Source: CAYVTM01 sp964454645
GTDB taxonomy: Bacteria > Bacteroidota > Bacteroidia > Sphingobacteriales > Sphingobacteriaceae
Direction of reading: 5' to 3'
Assembly: GCA_964454645.1 (NCBI GenBank)
Contig: CAYVTM010000007.1
Coordinates: 24,733-88,732 of the forward strand
Length of the DNA stretch: 64,000 nucleotides
A program made the translations under genes and the position numbers. Positions 8,590 to 19,000 of this stretch are shown one piece after another; position 1 is the first letter of the stretch; each line of letters opens with the position of its first letter. The notes under the pieces were generated by a model that was not told where the DNA came from, did not search any database, and saw only the letters and a list, made by a program, of their open reading frames with translations.

Positions 8590-11500
8590 ATGTCAACTTC
8601 AGGTAATTCCAATTATTCCTTACTCATACATAAGCTTGATGAGTTTATACGCAAATACTATAAGAATTTGTGTATAAGGGGACTTATCTATTCCTTTGCT
8701 ATACTTATTGCCTCTTTCATCTTTATTAATGTTATCGAATATTTCTTTTACCTGAGCAGCGCTGTCCGGGCACTGCTCTTTTATTCCTTTCTTATTATTA
8801 ACGGACTGTATCTATACAAAAATTTAATTCGTCATGTATTAAGCTATTACAGACTGGGTAAAATAATTAACCATACGCAGGCAGCTGAAATAATAGGCGA
8901 ACATTTCAGCGATATTCAGGATAAGCTCATCAACACCTTGCAGTTGCATAAACTTGCAGGAGAGAACAAAGATTTAAGTACCCTGATACAAGCCAGCATC
9001 GATCAGAAGATAGAGCAGCTTCGACCGATATCTTTTACGGGCGCCATCGATCTCAAAAAAAATAAAAAATATGTTAAATATGCGGCAATACCTTTGTCTG
9101 CCTTTTTACTTATCTTAATTATTTCACCTTCCATTATTACTGAAGGAAGTGAAAGGCTTTTACATTACAATCATTATTACGAACGTCCGGCACCTTTTCA
9201 ATTTACCTTGATGAAGGAAGAATTAGAAGTGATGCAGGGTGATGATCTGGATTTGGCAGTAAAACTAAAAGGAGAGGAAATACCACAAGATATCTATCTG
9301 CTTGTAGATGATACCCGTCATAAATTAGAGAAGAGATCGTTGCTTGAATTTCTGTATAGCTTTAAAAACTTACAGAAGAGTTTTACACTTCGCTTATATG
9401 CTTCCGGATTTTATTCAAAGCCTTATGAAATAAGTGTATTACCTAAACCTTCGGTAGTACGTTTCGATGTTGAGCTGGATTATCCCGCTTATCTTGGAAA
9501 AAAGAAAGAGCATATTTCAAATACCGGCGATTTACATATTCCCCAGGGAACAAATGTAAAATGGATATTCAATGCCGAGAATACCGATCGTTTGGATATA
9601 CGTTTCAATGAAGTTATGGAACAGGCAGAACAAAAGTCGAATCGTTTTTATTTTTCGAAACGCGTATTAAAAAATGCACAATACAGTTTGCGTCCGCATA
9701 ATGCTTTAAGTGGCTCTAAAGATTCTATCATTTACAGCATACAAATCATTCCCGATTTATATCCTGAGATAGAAGTTAATAGTAAGATTGATTCCCTGAG
9801 CAGTAAAACTTTATATTTCATGGGAGATATCAAAGACGATTATGGTTTCAAACAATTGAACTTTAATTACACTAAACTTACTGAGGGGGTAAAGTCCGAA
9901 TTGGTAAGTACAAATATTCCGATTGCGAAATCAAAAAATAGGGATCGCTTTTTTTATTACTGGGATTTATCGGGCATTGATATTAAAGCCGGAGATCAGA
10001 TAGAGTATTATTTTGAAATATGGGATAATGACGGAGTGAACGGCTCGAAATCGGCGCGCACGGTAATGCAAACTTATAAAGCCCCCAGTGTAGAAGATAT
10101 TGCAAAGAAAACGGAAGATAATAATAAGAGTTTAAAAGATAAGATGTCCGAAAGTATTAAACAATCGGAAGCGATACAACGTGAAGCCAAAAAACTAAAT
10201 GAGCAATTGCTCAATAAGAAGAGTTTAAGTTTCGATGAGAAGAAAAAGATTAAAGAGCTTCTCGAGAAACAAAAAGAACTTGAAAAAACTATCGAAGAAA
10301 TTCGGAATCAAAATGAGCAGAACAATCGCGAGGAGCAGGAGTTTAAAAATATGGACGCGCAATTGTTGGAAAAGAAAAAACAGTTGGAGGACTTATTCGA
10401 AAATGTGTTGGACGAAAAAACCAAAGAGATGATTCGTCAATTGGAAAAGATGATGGAGCAGAACAATAAGGAGATGACGCAGGAACAACTAAAGCAAATG
10501 CAGATGGATAATAAACAATTGGAGAAAGAAATGGATCGTATGCTGGAATTGTTTAAACAGTTGGAATTTGAGCAGAAGTTGAACGAGAGTATGGATAAAC
10601 TGGAAGAGTTGGCGAAGAAGCAGGAAGAGCTTGCCAAGGAAAGTCTGAATAAGGATGCCGATCATGAAGAGTTGGCGAAGAAACAGGAAGAGTTGAACAA
10701 GGAGATGGAAGAGATAAAAAAAGATATGCAGGATCTGGAAAAGAAAAATGAAGAATTAGAAAATTCGCAATCATTTGAAAACCCTGAGCAGGAGATGAAT
10801 AAGATATCTGAGGAAATGAAAAAAAGTTCCGAAGAGTTGAATAAAAACAAGAAAAAATCTGCATCGGATATGCAGAAGAGTGCATCGGAGAATATGAAAG
10901 AAGTGCTGAAAAAAATGAAAGAGATGCAAATGATGGGAGAAGCGGAGGAGCTTGCTTTCAATATGAAAGCATTGAGGGATATTCTTGAAAACCTGCTGAA
11001 AATTTCTTTCGATCAGGAGAAAACGATGGAATCCCTGAAACGTACAAGTATCAATGATCCGAATTATTTAACGCTTACACAAAAGCAAAAAAGCTTAAAA
11101 GACGATTTAAAAATGGTTGAAGACAGCTTGTTTGCATTGAGCAAAAAAGTAAGTCAGATCGAATCTTTTGTCAACAAAGAAATAGCCGCCATCAATCTTA
11201 ACGCAGAAAAAAGCATCGAGCATTTGGCCGATCGCCGGACGGGTGAGGCTACTATGCGTCAGCAATATGTGATGACTTCCGTAAATAATTTAGCGGTAAT
11301 GTTGAGTGAAGTTCTGCAACAAATGCAGGAAGAGATGATGGAGCAAAAACAAGGAGGAAAACCGGGCCAGCAGAAAGGGAAAAAGAAAGGACAAAAACCG
11401 GGACAAAGTATTGCGAAGATGCAGGAAGAATTGAACAAGCAGATGCAGCAAATGAAAAACGGTATGAAGCCCGGAGAGAAGCCGGGTAGAGGGCAGATGA

Positions 11501-11916
11501 GCGAGCAGATGGCACGTATGGCTGCACAACAGCAAGCGATCCGAAATGCTTTGCAGGAATTGGAAAAAGAGATGGGAAAAGGCGGAAACGCGAAAGAGCT
11601 GAATCAGTTGAAAAAGGAAATGGAAAAAACAGAAACCGATTTATATAATAAAAACATCACACAGGAAACACTCAATCGTCAAAAAGAAATTATGACACGT
11701 TTGTTAGAGGCGGAGAATGCTTTGCGTGAACGTGAATACGATAATAAACGCGAAGCCGAATCGGGTAAAGAACATTCCATTAATTACAATATTCTTTTTG
11801 AAGAATATCAAAAAACGAAAATGAAAGAGCTGGAATTGTACAAAACATTACCACCTACCCTAAAACCCTATTACAAAGAGAAAGTAGGGAAATATTTCGA
11901 CGGACTAAAAAATTAA
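8590..11916 (+). CDS. DUF4175 giant membrane-anchored coiled-coil protein
   Basis: A 1108-residue protein. Two hydrophobic segments at about 30-50 and 57-76 and a third at 162-181 anchor it. A beta-rich region (about 195-500) follows, then a very long charged coiled coil (about 505-800) full of Glu, Lys, Gln and Met. A flexible Gln/Gly/Lys-rich stretch (about 915-985, with KPGQQKGKKKGQKPGQ) and a second coiled coil end it. This is the layout of DUF4175 proteins of Bacteroidota and Alphaproteobacteria, whose function is unknown. Topology suggests a periplasmic or cytoplasmic rod tied to the inner membrane. It is convergent with hpt. Several antisense ORFs here are composition artefacts. Confidence 0.85.
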   Translation: MSTSGNSNYSLLIHKLDEFIRKYYKNLCIRGLIYSFAILIASFIFINVIEYFFYLSSAVRALLFYSFLIINGLYLYKNLIRHVLSYYRLGKIINHTQAAEIIGEHFSDIQDKLINTLQLHKLAGENKDLSTLIQASIDQKIEQLRPISFTGAIDLKKNKKYVKYAAIPLSAFLLILIISPSIITEGSERLLHYNHYYERPAPFQFTLMKEELEVMQGDDLDLAVKLKGEEIPQDIYLLVDDTRHKLEKRSLLEFLYSFKNLQKSFTLRLYASGFYSKPYEISVLPKPSVVRFDVELDYPAYLGKKKEHISNTGDLHIPQGTNVKWIFNAENTDRLDIRFNEVMEQAEQKSNRFYFSKRVLKNAQYSLRPHNALSGSKDSIIYSIQIIPDLYPEIEVNSKIDSLSSKTLYFMGDIKDDYGFKQLNFNYTKLTEGVKSELVSTNIPIAKSKNRDRFFYYWDLSGIDIKAGDQIEYYFEIWDNDGVNGSKSARTVMQTYKAPSVEDIAKKTEDNNKSLKDKMSESIKQSEAIQREAKKLNEQLLNKKSLSFDEKKKIKELLEKQKELEKTIEEIRNQNEQNNREEQEFKNMDAQLLEKKKQLEDLFENVLDEKTKEMIRQLEKMMEQNNKEMTQEQLKQMQMDNKQLEKEMDRMLELFKQLEFEQKLNESMDKLEELAKKQEELAKESLNKDADHEELAKKQEELNKEMEEIKKDMQDLEKKNEELENSQSFENPEQEMNKISEEMKKSSEELNKNKKKSASDMQKSASENMKEVLKKMKEMQMMGEAEELAFNMKALRDILENLLKISFDQEKTMESLKRTSINDPNYLTLTQKQKSLKDDLKMVEDSLFALSKKVSQIESFVNKEIAAINLNAEKSIEHLADRRTGEATMRQQYVMTSVNNLAVMLSEVLQQMQEEMMEQKQGGKPGQQKGKKKGQKPGQSIAKMQEELNKQMQQMKNGMKPGEKPGRGQMSEQMARMAAQQQAIRNALQELEKEMGKGGNAKELNQLKKEMEKTETDLYNKNITQETLNRQKEIMTRLLEAENALREREYDNKREAESGKEHSINYNILFEEYQKTKMKELELYKTLPPTLKPYYKEKVGKYFDGLKN

Positions 11917-12004
11917 GCTTGTTTTTGAGCCTGTGATTTTTATCTGTGTATTCTAGGGATTAAGTAAATTTAATTGGGGTATGCAGGATTATATATTCAT
12001 CTAC

Positions 12005-12532
12005 TCAATCGGCTGCTACGAGAATAGACTTTAAATTTCTTCCATAACCATCATAATCCAAACCATAGCCCACCACAAAATCGGAAGGGATCTCAAAGCC
12101 AATATAATCAGGATTTACAGGATATTTCAATGCATCAGGCTTTAACAATAGGCTCGCAACTTTTATCGAGTGTGGTTTTAATTTTTGTAAATGCCCGATC
12201 AGAAAATTCAATGTTAAACCACTGTCGATAATATCTTCTATGATAAGCAGGGAGTGGCCTTCTACAGATCCCTGAATATCGAGCGCTAACTCGATCTTTC
12301 CCGAAGAGCTTAGTCCTTCGTAGGATTTTATTTTTACAAAATTAATCCGGGAGTCGTTTTGTATTTCTCTTGTTAAATCGGATGTAAACATAAAAGCTCC
12401 GTTGAGTACCGAAAGAAAATGTATGGTTTCGTTAGCGTAATCAAGTTCAATATCGGCAGCCATTTCTTTAATGCGTTGCTGAATACGTTCGTAGGATATA
12501 AATTCTTTAAAGGGTTTTCCGTTAACAATCAT
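12005..12532 (-). CDS. hpt: Hypoxanthine phosphoribosyltransferase
   Basis: A 175-residue purine salvage enzyme that makes IMP/GMP from hypoxanthine/guanine and PRPP. The PRPP-binding motif LLIIEDIIDSGLTL is intact. The substrate-pocket segment VGYGLDYDGYGRNL and the N-terminal loop VLNGAFMFTSDL are typical. Length is standard. It is convergent with the DUF4175 gene (88-bp gap, no clear terminator) and divergent from the M16 protease. Confidence 0.96.
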   Translation of the reverse strand: MIVNGKPFKEFISYERIQQRIKEMAADIELDYANETIHFLSVLNGAFMFTSDLTREIQNDSRINFVKIKSYEGLSSSGKIELALDIQGSVEGHSLLIIEDIIDSGLTLNFLIGHLQKLKPHSIKVASLLLKPDALKYPVNPDYIGFEIPSDFVVGYGLDYDGYGRNLKSILVAAD

Positions 12533-12597
12533 TGGTTTTGGACTTAATCAGCAACGAATCTACTAAATTTATGATCTCATCGGATTGATTAAAACCG

Positions 12598-12605
12598 TAT
12601 TTTTG
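12598..12605 (+). promoter_or_regulatory. Bacteroidota -7 element directly before the M16 gene
   Basis: TATTTTTG matches TAnnTTTG and ends only 6 bp before the ATG at 12612. A transcript starting at the usual distance would begin at or near the start codon, so the mRNA may be leaderless or almost so. No good TTTG box is seen at the expected spacing. Confidence 0.5.
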
Positions 12606-12611
12606 CATTTC

Positions 12612-13844
12612 ATGGATTATACGATTAAAACACTGGATAACGGCATACGGATTGTTCATAAAGAGAATCCGCATTCGAATATTGCACATTGCTGTTTTGT
12701 AATAGATACCGGTTCCCGTGATGAAGCGGCAGGTAAAGAAGGGCTCGCGCATTTTATCGAACACCTGTTATTTAAAGGGACCGAGAAGCGAAATACCTAT
12801 CATCTGCTCAATCGGATGGAATTGGTTGGAGGGGATCTGAATGCTTATACTACCAAAGAACAGATCTGTATTCACAGCTCTTTTCTGGTACCGCATTTGG
12901 ATCGTGCTGTTGAATTGCTCACCGATATTATGTTTCATTCGGTATTTCCCGAAAACGAAATCGAGAAAGAAAAAAGTGTAATTATCGATGAGATCGATTC
13001 TTACCAGGATATTCCCGAAGAAGCTATCCAGGATGATTTTGAAGGAATATTATTTGCGGGCCATTCGCTTGGAAATAATATTTTGGGAACCCCGCGATCG
13101 GTATTGGCATTAACAAAAAATGATATACTTCGATTTATTAGGGAAAATTACAGAACCGATCAGATTGTATTGGCGGTTTATGGAAATATCCCGCAAAAAA
13201 AAGTAATGCATACTGCCGCAAAATATTTATCGGATATACCCGCTAATAAAGAAGCCAATCATAGAGTAATGCCCAATACTTATTTCCCGCAGCAGATAGA
13301 GCTAAAAAAGAATATTAATCAATCTCATGCGATCATAGGAAACCGTGCTTATGATTTAAAGCACCCTTACAAGACAGCGATGTTGTTATTAACTAATTAT
13401 TTAGCCGGCCCTGGAATGAGCTCGCGGTTAAATATGGAGATCAGGGAAAAATATGGAATCTGCTATTCCATCGATTCGAGTTATATTCCGCTGACCGATA
13501 CCGGTATTTTTAATATTTATATGGGTACCGATCCCGGGAAGATGGACCGTTGTTTAAAACTGGTGCATAAAGAATTGAAGCGCTTGCGTGAACAAAAGCT
13601 CAGCACATTGGCATTGCACCAGGCGAAACAAAAATTTATCGGGCAGGTATCTTTAGCCGAAGAAAATAAATTAGCGGTAATTATATCCATCGCTAAAAGT
13701 ATTTTAGATCATGGTGTTTCGGATTCTCTGGAAGAGGTTTATGCAAAAATAAATGCAGTAAATGCCGATGAGATTTTGGAAATTTGTAATGAAATTTTTG
13801 ATACGAAAAATTTGAGTAACTTAATTTTTAATCCTAAGAAATAA
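12612..13844 (+). CDS. M16 family zinc metallopeptidase (insulinase-like)
   Basis: About 410 residues. The inverted zinc motif HFIEH (H47, E50, H51) and downstream Glu in the NEIEKEKSVIIDEID helix are present, so the protein should be catalytically active. It has the usual two-lobed M16 layout with a conserved C-lobe. A longer start at 12585 is possible, but it would lie upstream of the -7 element and add a poorly conserved leader, so 12612 is preferred. There is no signal peptide, so it is probably cytosolic, like YmxG/PqqL-type members without an export signal. Its stop overlaps the next ATG by one base (TAATG). Confidence 0.93.
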   Translation: MDYTIKTLDNGIRIVHKENPHSNIAHCCFVIDTGSRDEAAGKEGLAHFIEHLLFKGTEKRNTYHLLNRMELVGGDLNAYTTKEQICIHSSFLVPHLDRAVELLTDIMFHSVFPENEIEKEKSVIIDEIDSYQDIPEEAIQDDFEGILFAGHSLGNNILGTPRSVLALTKNDILRFIRENYRTDQIVLAVYGNIPQKKVMHTAAKYLSDIPANKEANHRVMPNTYFPQQIELKKNINQSHAIIGNRAYDLKHPYKTAMLLLTNYLAGPGMSSRLNMEIREKYGICYSIDSSYIPLTDTGIFNIYMGTDPGKMDRCLKLVHKELKRLREQKLSTLALHQAKQKFIGQVSLAEENKLAVIISIAKSILDHGVSDSLEEVYAKINAVNADEILEICNEIFDTKNLSNLIFNPKK

Positions 13845-14485
13845 TGGAATTTTTAGAAGCTTCTTTAGCAGAGTATATTCTTAAACATACCGATGCAGAA
13901 CCGGAACTGTTAAAAGAACTTAACCGTGAAACAAATCTGAAAGTGCTCATGCCGCGAATGATATCGGGACATTTTCAGGGAAGAGTGTTGAGCATGTTGA
14001 GTAAAATGATACAAGCACAACATATTCTCGAAATAGGTACTTATACCGGCTATTCGGCACTGTGTCTGGCGGAAGGGCTGAAACCCGGCGGAACCTTAAT
14101 TACCCTGGATATTAATGCCGAATTGGAAGATATGGTCCGTTCTTATTTTAACCGTTCGGCATATAAAAATCAAATCGATTATCGTTTAGGTAATGCGCTG
14201 GATCTTATTCCGGCTATTGATCAAACATTTGATATTGTATTTATCGATGCCGATAAAGAAAACTATGCAAAATATTACGATTTGGTTTTTGACAAGGTAA
14301 ATTCCGGCGGATACATTATTGCCGACAATGTACTTTGGAGCGGAAAAGTAATTGCTCAATCGGAAAAGAAAGATAAAGACACTCAATCGATTTTAGATTT
14401 CAATGCAAAAGTTCAGTCGGATTCCCGTGTTGAGAATGTTCTGTTCCCGATACGTGACGGCTTGTTAATTGCACGTAAGAAATAA
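13844..14485 (+). CDS. Class I SAM-dependent O-methyltransferase (catechol-OMT-like)
   Basis: A 213-residue methyltransferase of the metal-dependent O-methyltransferase (Methyltransf_3) family. The SAM motif ILEIGTYTGYSALCLAEGL, the acidic TLDIN segment, and the metal-binding VFIDADKENYAKYYD and IIADNVLWSGKV motifs are intact. Related enzymes methylate catechols or tRNA hydroxyuridine (TrmR); the substrate here is not evident. It is translationally coupled to the M16 gene and 7 bp ahead of the first glucosaminidase gene. Confidence 0.92.
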   Translation: MEFLEASLAEYILKHTDAEPELLKELNRETNLKVLMPRMISGHFQGRVLSMLSKMIQAQHILEIGTYTGYSALCLAEGLKPGGTLITLDINAELEDMVRSYFNRSAYKNQIDYRLGNALDLIPAIDQTFDIVFIDADKENYAKYYDLVFDKVNSGGYIIADNVLWSGKVIAQSEKKDKDTQSILDFNAKVQSDSRVENVLFPIRDGLLIARKK

Positions 14486-14492
14486 AAAATAA

Positions 14493-15191
14493 ATGCGGGT
14501 ATATTTTTTGACAGGCTTAATTCTGCTTAGCAATATATGTTTACAGGCTCAGTCGAAAAGTCCTGCGGCTATAAATTATATTGAAAGCTATAAAGTGCTT
14601 GCCATTCGCGAAATGGAATTAAAGGGTATCCCTGCAAGTATTACACTGGCACAAGCCATACACGAATCGGCAGCAGGTACAAGCCAACTGGCTGTACAGG
14701 CAAACAATCATTTCGGAGTGAAGTGCGCCTCGAATTGGACGGGTAAAAAATATTACAGGAATAATAATCCCCGCAATAATTGTTTCCGGAATTATGAAAG
14801 CGTTGAGGATGCCTATAAGGATCGTTCACGTTTTCTTTCAACAAATAAAAAATATAAATTCTTGTTTCAATATAAAACCTGGGAATATCAAAAATGGGCT
14901 TACGGGTTGCAACGTTCGGGCTATGCAGCAAGTAATAGCTATGCAAATCACTTACTGAGCATTATTAATCTATATGATTTGCATCAGTACGACCGGAAAG
15001 ATAGCAGCTATATAAAACCTGGCAAGATTACCGATGGAGTACATGAGCCCGAAATTCATAAAGTGAAAAGCGGAGAATCTTTGTACATTATAGCAAAGCG
15101 ATATCGAACGGATGTAGCAACGATCAAACAAAATAATAATTTAAAAAGTAATTTAATTAAACCCGGACAAAAGCTTATAATCGAGAAATGA
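14493..15191 (+). CDS. Exported glucosaminidase-LysM peptidoglycan hydrolase 1
   Basis: 232 residues. A signal peptide (about 1-19, ending LQAQ) precedes a glucosaminidase domain (about 25-165). The domain has SITLAQAIHESAAGTSQLA, where E is the likely catalytic acid, and NNHFGVKCASNW. A C-terminal LysM (about 186-231) has HKVKSGESLYIIAKRY. It should cleave the N-acetylglucosamine linkage of peptidoglycan in the periplasm. It overlaps its paralogue by 4 bp (ATGA). Confidence 0.93.
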   Translation: MRVYFLTGLILLSNICLQAQSKSPAAINYIESYKVLAIREMELKGIPASITLAQAIHESAAGTSQLAVQANNHFGVKCASNWTGKKYYRNNNPRNNCFRNYESVEDAYKDRSRFLSTNKKYKFLFQYKTWEYQKWAYGLQRSGYAASNSYANHLLSIINLYDLHQYDRKDSSYIKPGKITDGVHEPEIHKVKSGESLYIIAKRYRTDVATIKQNNNLKSNLIKPGQKLIIEK

Positions 15192-15910
15192 TAAAAAAAA
15201 TTCTACTCTTAGCTCTTCTACTCATTTATGTACATGACTTAAAAGCAGATGAAACCGAAGCTTATATTAAAAAGTATCGAAAAATTGCTGTTAAGGAAAT
15301 GAAACAATACGGAATACCTGCCAGCATTACGTTGGCGCAAGGCATTTTAGAATCGGGAAATGGTAAGAGCAGGTTGGCTGTGAAAGGAAAAAATCATTTC
15401 GGAATAAAATGTACGAGCGATTGGACGGGTAGAAAAATACGGGAGGATGATGATAAAAAAAACGAATGTTTCCGACGCTATCGTAAAGCAGAACATTCTT
15501 ACCGCGATCATTCCGAATTTATTGCTAAACGCGATCGTTATAAGTTTCTGTTCGATTACGATAAGCAGGATTACAAAGCATGGGCAAACGGACTAAAGAA
15601 AGCCGGTTATGCGACAAATCCCAATTACCCTCAGCTGTTGATTCGTTTGATTGAGCGTTATGATTTGGATGATTATGATAAAAAAGGAGCCAAACGAAAG
15701 ATAAGAGAACAAGATCGATCAAAGGAAAAGAACACTGACCGTAAAAGCACTTCTTCTAACGAATACACGTATCATGAAGTAAAAAAAGGAGATACGCTGT
15801 ATTCTATTTCTAAAAAATATAATGTAAGTGTTGATACGATCAAATCGATGAATAATAAACGCGGGAATGAAATAAGTGTAGGTGAGAAATTAAAGGTAAG
15901 GAAGAAGTAG
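15188..15910 (+). CDS. Exported glucosaminidase-LysM peptidoglycan hydrolase 2
   Basis: 240 residues, the same architecture as the preceding gene: signal peptide (about 1-20), glucosaminidase domain with SITLAQGILESGNGKSRLA and KNHFGIKCTSDW, a Lys/Arg/Ser-rich linker (about 170-190), and a C-terminal LysM with YHEVKKGDTLYSISKKY. The two are old tandem paralogues: protein similarity is high but codons differ widely, unlike the very recent duplicates at 21117-24150. The basic linker is specific to this copy. It ends 3 bp before the nadD-like repeat. Confidence 0.93.
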   Translation: MIKKILLLALLLIYVHDLKADETEAYIKKYRKIAVKEMKQYGIPASITLAQGILESGNGKSRLAVKGKNHFGIKCTSDWTGRKIREDDDKKNECFRRYRKAEHSYRDHSEFIAKRDRYKFLFDYDKQDYKAWANGLKKAGYATNPNYPQLLIRLIERYDLDDYDKKGAKRKIREQDRSKEKNTDRKSTSSNEYTYHEVKKGDTLYSISKKYNVSVDTIKSMNNKRGNEISVGEKLKVRKK

Positions 15911-15913
15911 CTA

Positions 15914-15937
15914 TTATTTATACAAAGATTTCCCTTC
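15914..15937 (+). repeat. Direct repeat copy 1 (nadD 3'-end sequence)
   Basis: This 24-bp segment matches 24240-24263 at 22 of 24 positions (core TTATTTRTACAAAGATTT, then YCCTTC). The second copy is the real 3' end of nadD. The two copies bracket the block of three secreted-protein genes. Confidence 0.8.
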
Positions 15938-15952
15938 CATATATTCTATATA
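15914..15952 (-). pseudogene. Remnant of a nadD 3' end
   Basis: Read on the minus strand, this stretch encodes VYIEYMEGKSLYK followed by TAA. The real NadD ends KVIDFIEGKSLYK-stop. Over the last eight codons including the stop, the differences are synonymous (GGA/GGG, TAC/TAT). Upstream residues differ conservatively (D/E, F/Y, I/M). Four codons further up the frame is closed by a stop, so only the tail remains. It is either a vestige of a nadD-like gene or an attachment-type duplication. Confidence 0.65.
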
Positions 15953-15988
15953 AACAGCCGGATATTAAACAGATGTTTTGAAACAGGA

Positions 15989-16019
15989 TTTGTTATCTTA
16001 TTGTGATTGAGTATATTTA
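15989..16019 (+). promoter_or_regulatory. Promoter of the secreted-protein operon
   Basis: TTTG (15989-15992), 19 nt, TATATTTA (16012-16019) fits the Bacteroidota housekeeping pattern with one mismatch in the -7 box. It is 40 bp upstream of the ATG at 16059 and has no close competitor, so it probably drives all three genes. Confidence 0.7.
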
Positions 16020-16058
16020 CGTTCAACGAACTAATACTCAAACTAAATTAATAACACA

Positions 16059-19000
16059 ATGAAAACAACAAGAGCGTTTATTGCAGGCGTTCTGCTATGC
16101 ATTGCAACCGCAAATGAAGTATCGGCACAATGGTTCGATTTAATGAACGACCGGGCAAAAAGCTATCAGGAAATTACAAACGAAATTGACGAGTTTCTGA
16201 TGAATAATCCCGGCCTGGATACCGTTAAAGGCAGCGGATATAAGGATTATATGCGTTGGAAAAGTTTCTGGTCGACGAGAAATGTTGCCGGTTCAAGTTT
16301 TGTGTATGGGAATAAAATGATGGAGGAGCATATCCAGCTTCTGAATCAATCGAGCTCGGGAGGAAGCTCAAACCCGAATGTACCGTCTTCAAACTGGGAA
16401 GCCTGGGGGCCGTTTAATACTCCGCCGGGAGGGAAAAGCAGGGGTGTAGGTAGAGTGAATGCGCTTTATATAGACCCGCTAAGTAAAATACCTATGCTTG
16501 CCGGCAGCAATACCGGAGGCCTGTTCTATTTCGACCTTGCGAGCCAAAGCTGGAAAGCTTCCGATTTGGGAAACAGCGGTGCTATTTTTGGTATCAGCGA
16601 TATTGCGGTTAATCCCAACAATCCGCAGGAAGTTTTGATTGCTTTAGGGAACGATGGAAATATTACTTATGGATTTGGAATCTTAAAATCTACCGATGCC
16701 GGAAAAACTTTTACCCGGACCTCCCTGAGCAGTGACCCCTACTCGGAATGGGGCTTGAAAGTAAATAAGATTAAATATCATCCCTTGATTTCGGGTTTTA
16801 TCATCGCTGTTACCAACGATCAGTTTGATGAAAGCATGGTATTCAGAAGTTTGGATAATGGCGAAACCTGGACAGAACAATTTACGGCTCCTCATTATCC
16901 GGGAGAAACCTATCAGAATAGCCTGAATGATATTGATTTTCATCCGACTAATCCGGATATAATTATTGTAAGCAGCAAGGACATCTTTAAGTCAACGGAT
17001 GGGGGAGATAGTTTTAGTGTGATTCCCGGAATGGAAGATATGAGAAAATCGGAGTTTATACAAGTATACGAACCGTGGATGTTAGATCCAGGGTTTAATG
17101 GGGGGAGTAATGGATTATTTTTGGGTACAAATAATCCGAATAATGGACATTGGGAACAATACCCTTCTCCGCTTGTATCTGATAATGCATGGATTCAGGC
17201 AACCGTTAATGGAAATAACGTTGCAGCGGTAATCCCTAAAAAAAATCAGACACCACCGCAATTATCTAATCTTGAATTTTTGCATCTTTTTGATATTATA
17301 CACTTGTCTACAGTAACATGCAGCTATCGTTTGACTTTAGATGCTACGATTCCAAAAGGAACTCGATTGAAGATATCCGTAAAGGAATTTGAGAAACCGG
17401 GAGCAGTTTTAAAAACATTCTATATTGGAGAGTTTATGAATGTTGACTTTAGTGGCACCATTCAGGAGGATATCATTCTATCAGATATTAATGCAAATAC
17501 ACATAAAGTAATAATAGAAGCTGAGTCGAATGAGAATTATAATGAAACGGATATGCTTGTTATCGACAATTATCGTTTGCAATTGTATAGAGAACCTGTA
17601 AAAGCTATTCATCATAAAGTAGTAATAGACAAGTGGAATCCTGATATCTATCACATAGCTGCAATAACTGTTGAACAAATAAACGAGATGGTATCCGGGG
17701 GTGTCTATCTGTTAGATTACGATGTTGTCAACGATCAGTGGACGAGTATGCTTCATGTAGACAATAACAAGTTTATAAATACCAAATTCGAGTTTGAGCA
17801 ATCACAAGTGAATCAAGATATTTTTTATTTAGGTGGGATTCGATTTTATCGTGTTAATCTGAACATTCCATCTTATGAAGAAATTGGTTCGGGCATGCAT
17901 GACGATGTGCGTGAATTGCATGTACTTCCCGATTCAGATGAAGATTTAGTCTTTGTCGGTCACGATGGGGGGATCAGTAGTATAAGCGGAGCCGATCATC
18001 TGCCTGCGAACCAGCTTAATGGTAACCATAGTTACAATCAGGGTTTAGACATTACCCAGTTTTACGGCATAGGGGTAAGCGAAACGGTACCGGGGATGGT
18101 TGCCGGGGGAACCCAGGATCTGTCGGTTCTGGTATTGAAGGATGGTAGCTGGCGAAATACTTCCGAGGGTGATGGCGGAGACTGCATCATTGATTATACG
18201 AACGCGAATAAGATATATTCCGGTAGCAACGGGGACTTTACGAAATCGACAGACGGAGGGTTCAACTGGTCAAAGTCTACTTTCCCAAAGTCAGGTTATG
18301 AATGCTGGTCAGTGATGCATCCAACGAACTCCTCCATGTTATTTACTTTTCATAGTCAGGGGAGTGCTACCAATCCGGCGGGATTATACCGTACTCAAAA
18401 TTCTGCTGTAACCTGGGAGCAGGTCAGCCCGAGAACAGGATCCCAGTTAGCTATATCGCATTCCAGCCCCGATGTCATGTATATTGCCGATGCATCTCAT
18501 GTTTATAAAACAACCAAAGCTACAAGCCCGCAGAATATAGTGAACCAGGTTTCCGAATGGGCGGATATAACTAACGGTTTCCCGACCCTGGGAGGAAACA
18601 TCGGTATCGCTACCTTAGCGGTAGATCCCGATGATGAAACCATTGCTTATGCCGGTCTTTACGGCTTTGATGAAAATCATCGTGTGTATAAGACTACGAA
18701 CGGAGGGCTGACCTGGCTTAATTATTCGTCCGGTTTGCCAAAGTTCCCCGTGAATAAAATAGTGGTGCTCATGGGAGACCTGGATGAAGAGTTTGCCGGT
18801 ACAGATGTGGGAGTATATTATCGTAATAAAAACATGAGCTCCTGGGAGCTTTTCAGTTCAGGGCTGCCCTTAACCATTATTACCGATCTGGAGGTTGATT
18901 ATACACAGGGTAAATTATTTGCCGGGACATTCGGACGCGGATTGTGGGTAACCGATATCCCCTGCCCCGCTAAATCGGGAACACCTCTGGCAATAGAAGG

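Noticed and set aside
10235..11535. Several ORFs inside or opposite the DUF4175 coiled coil
   Set aside because: They are low-complexity shadows of Lys/Glu/Gln-rich codons, with Ser/Phe/Leu-only translations.
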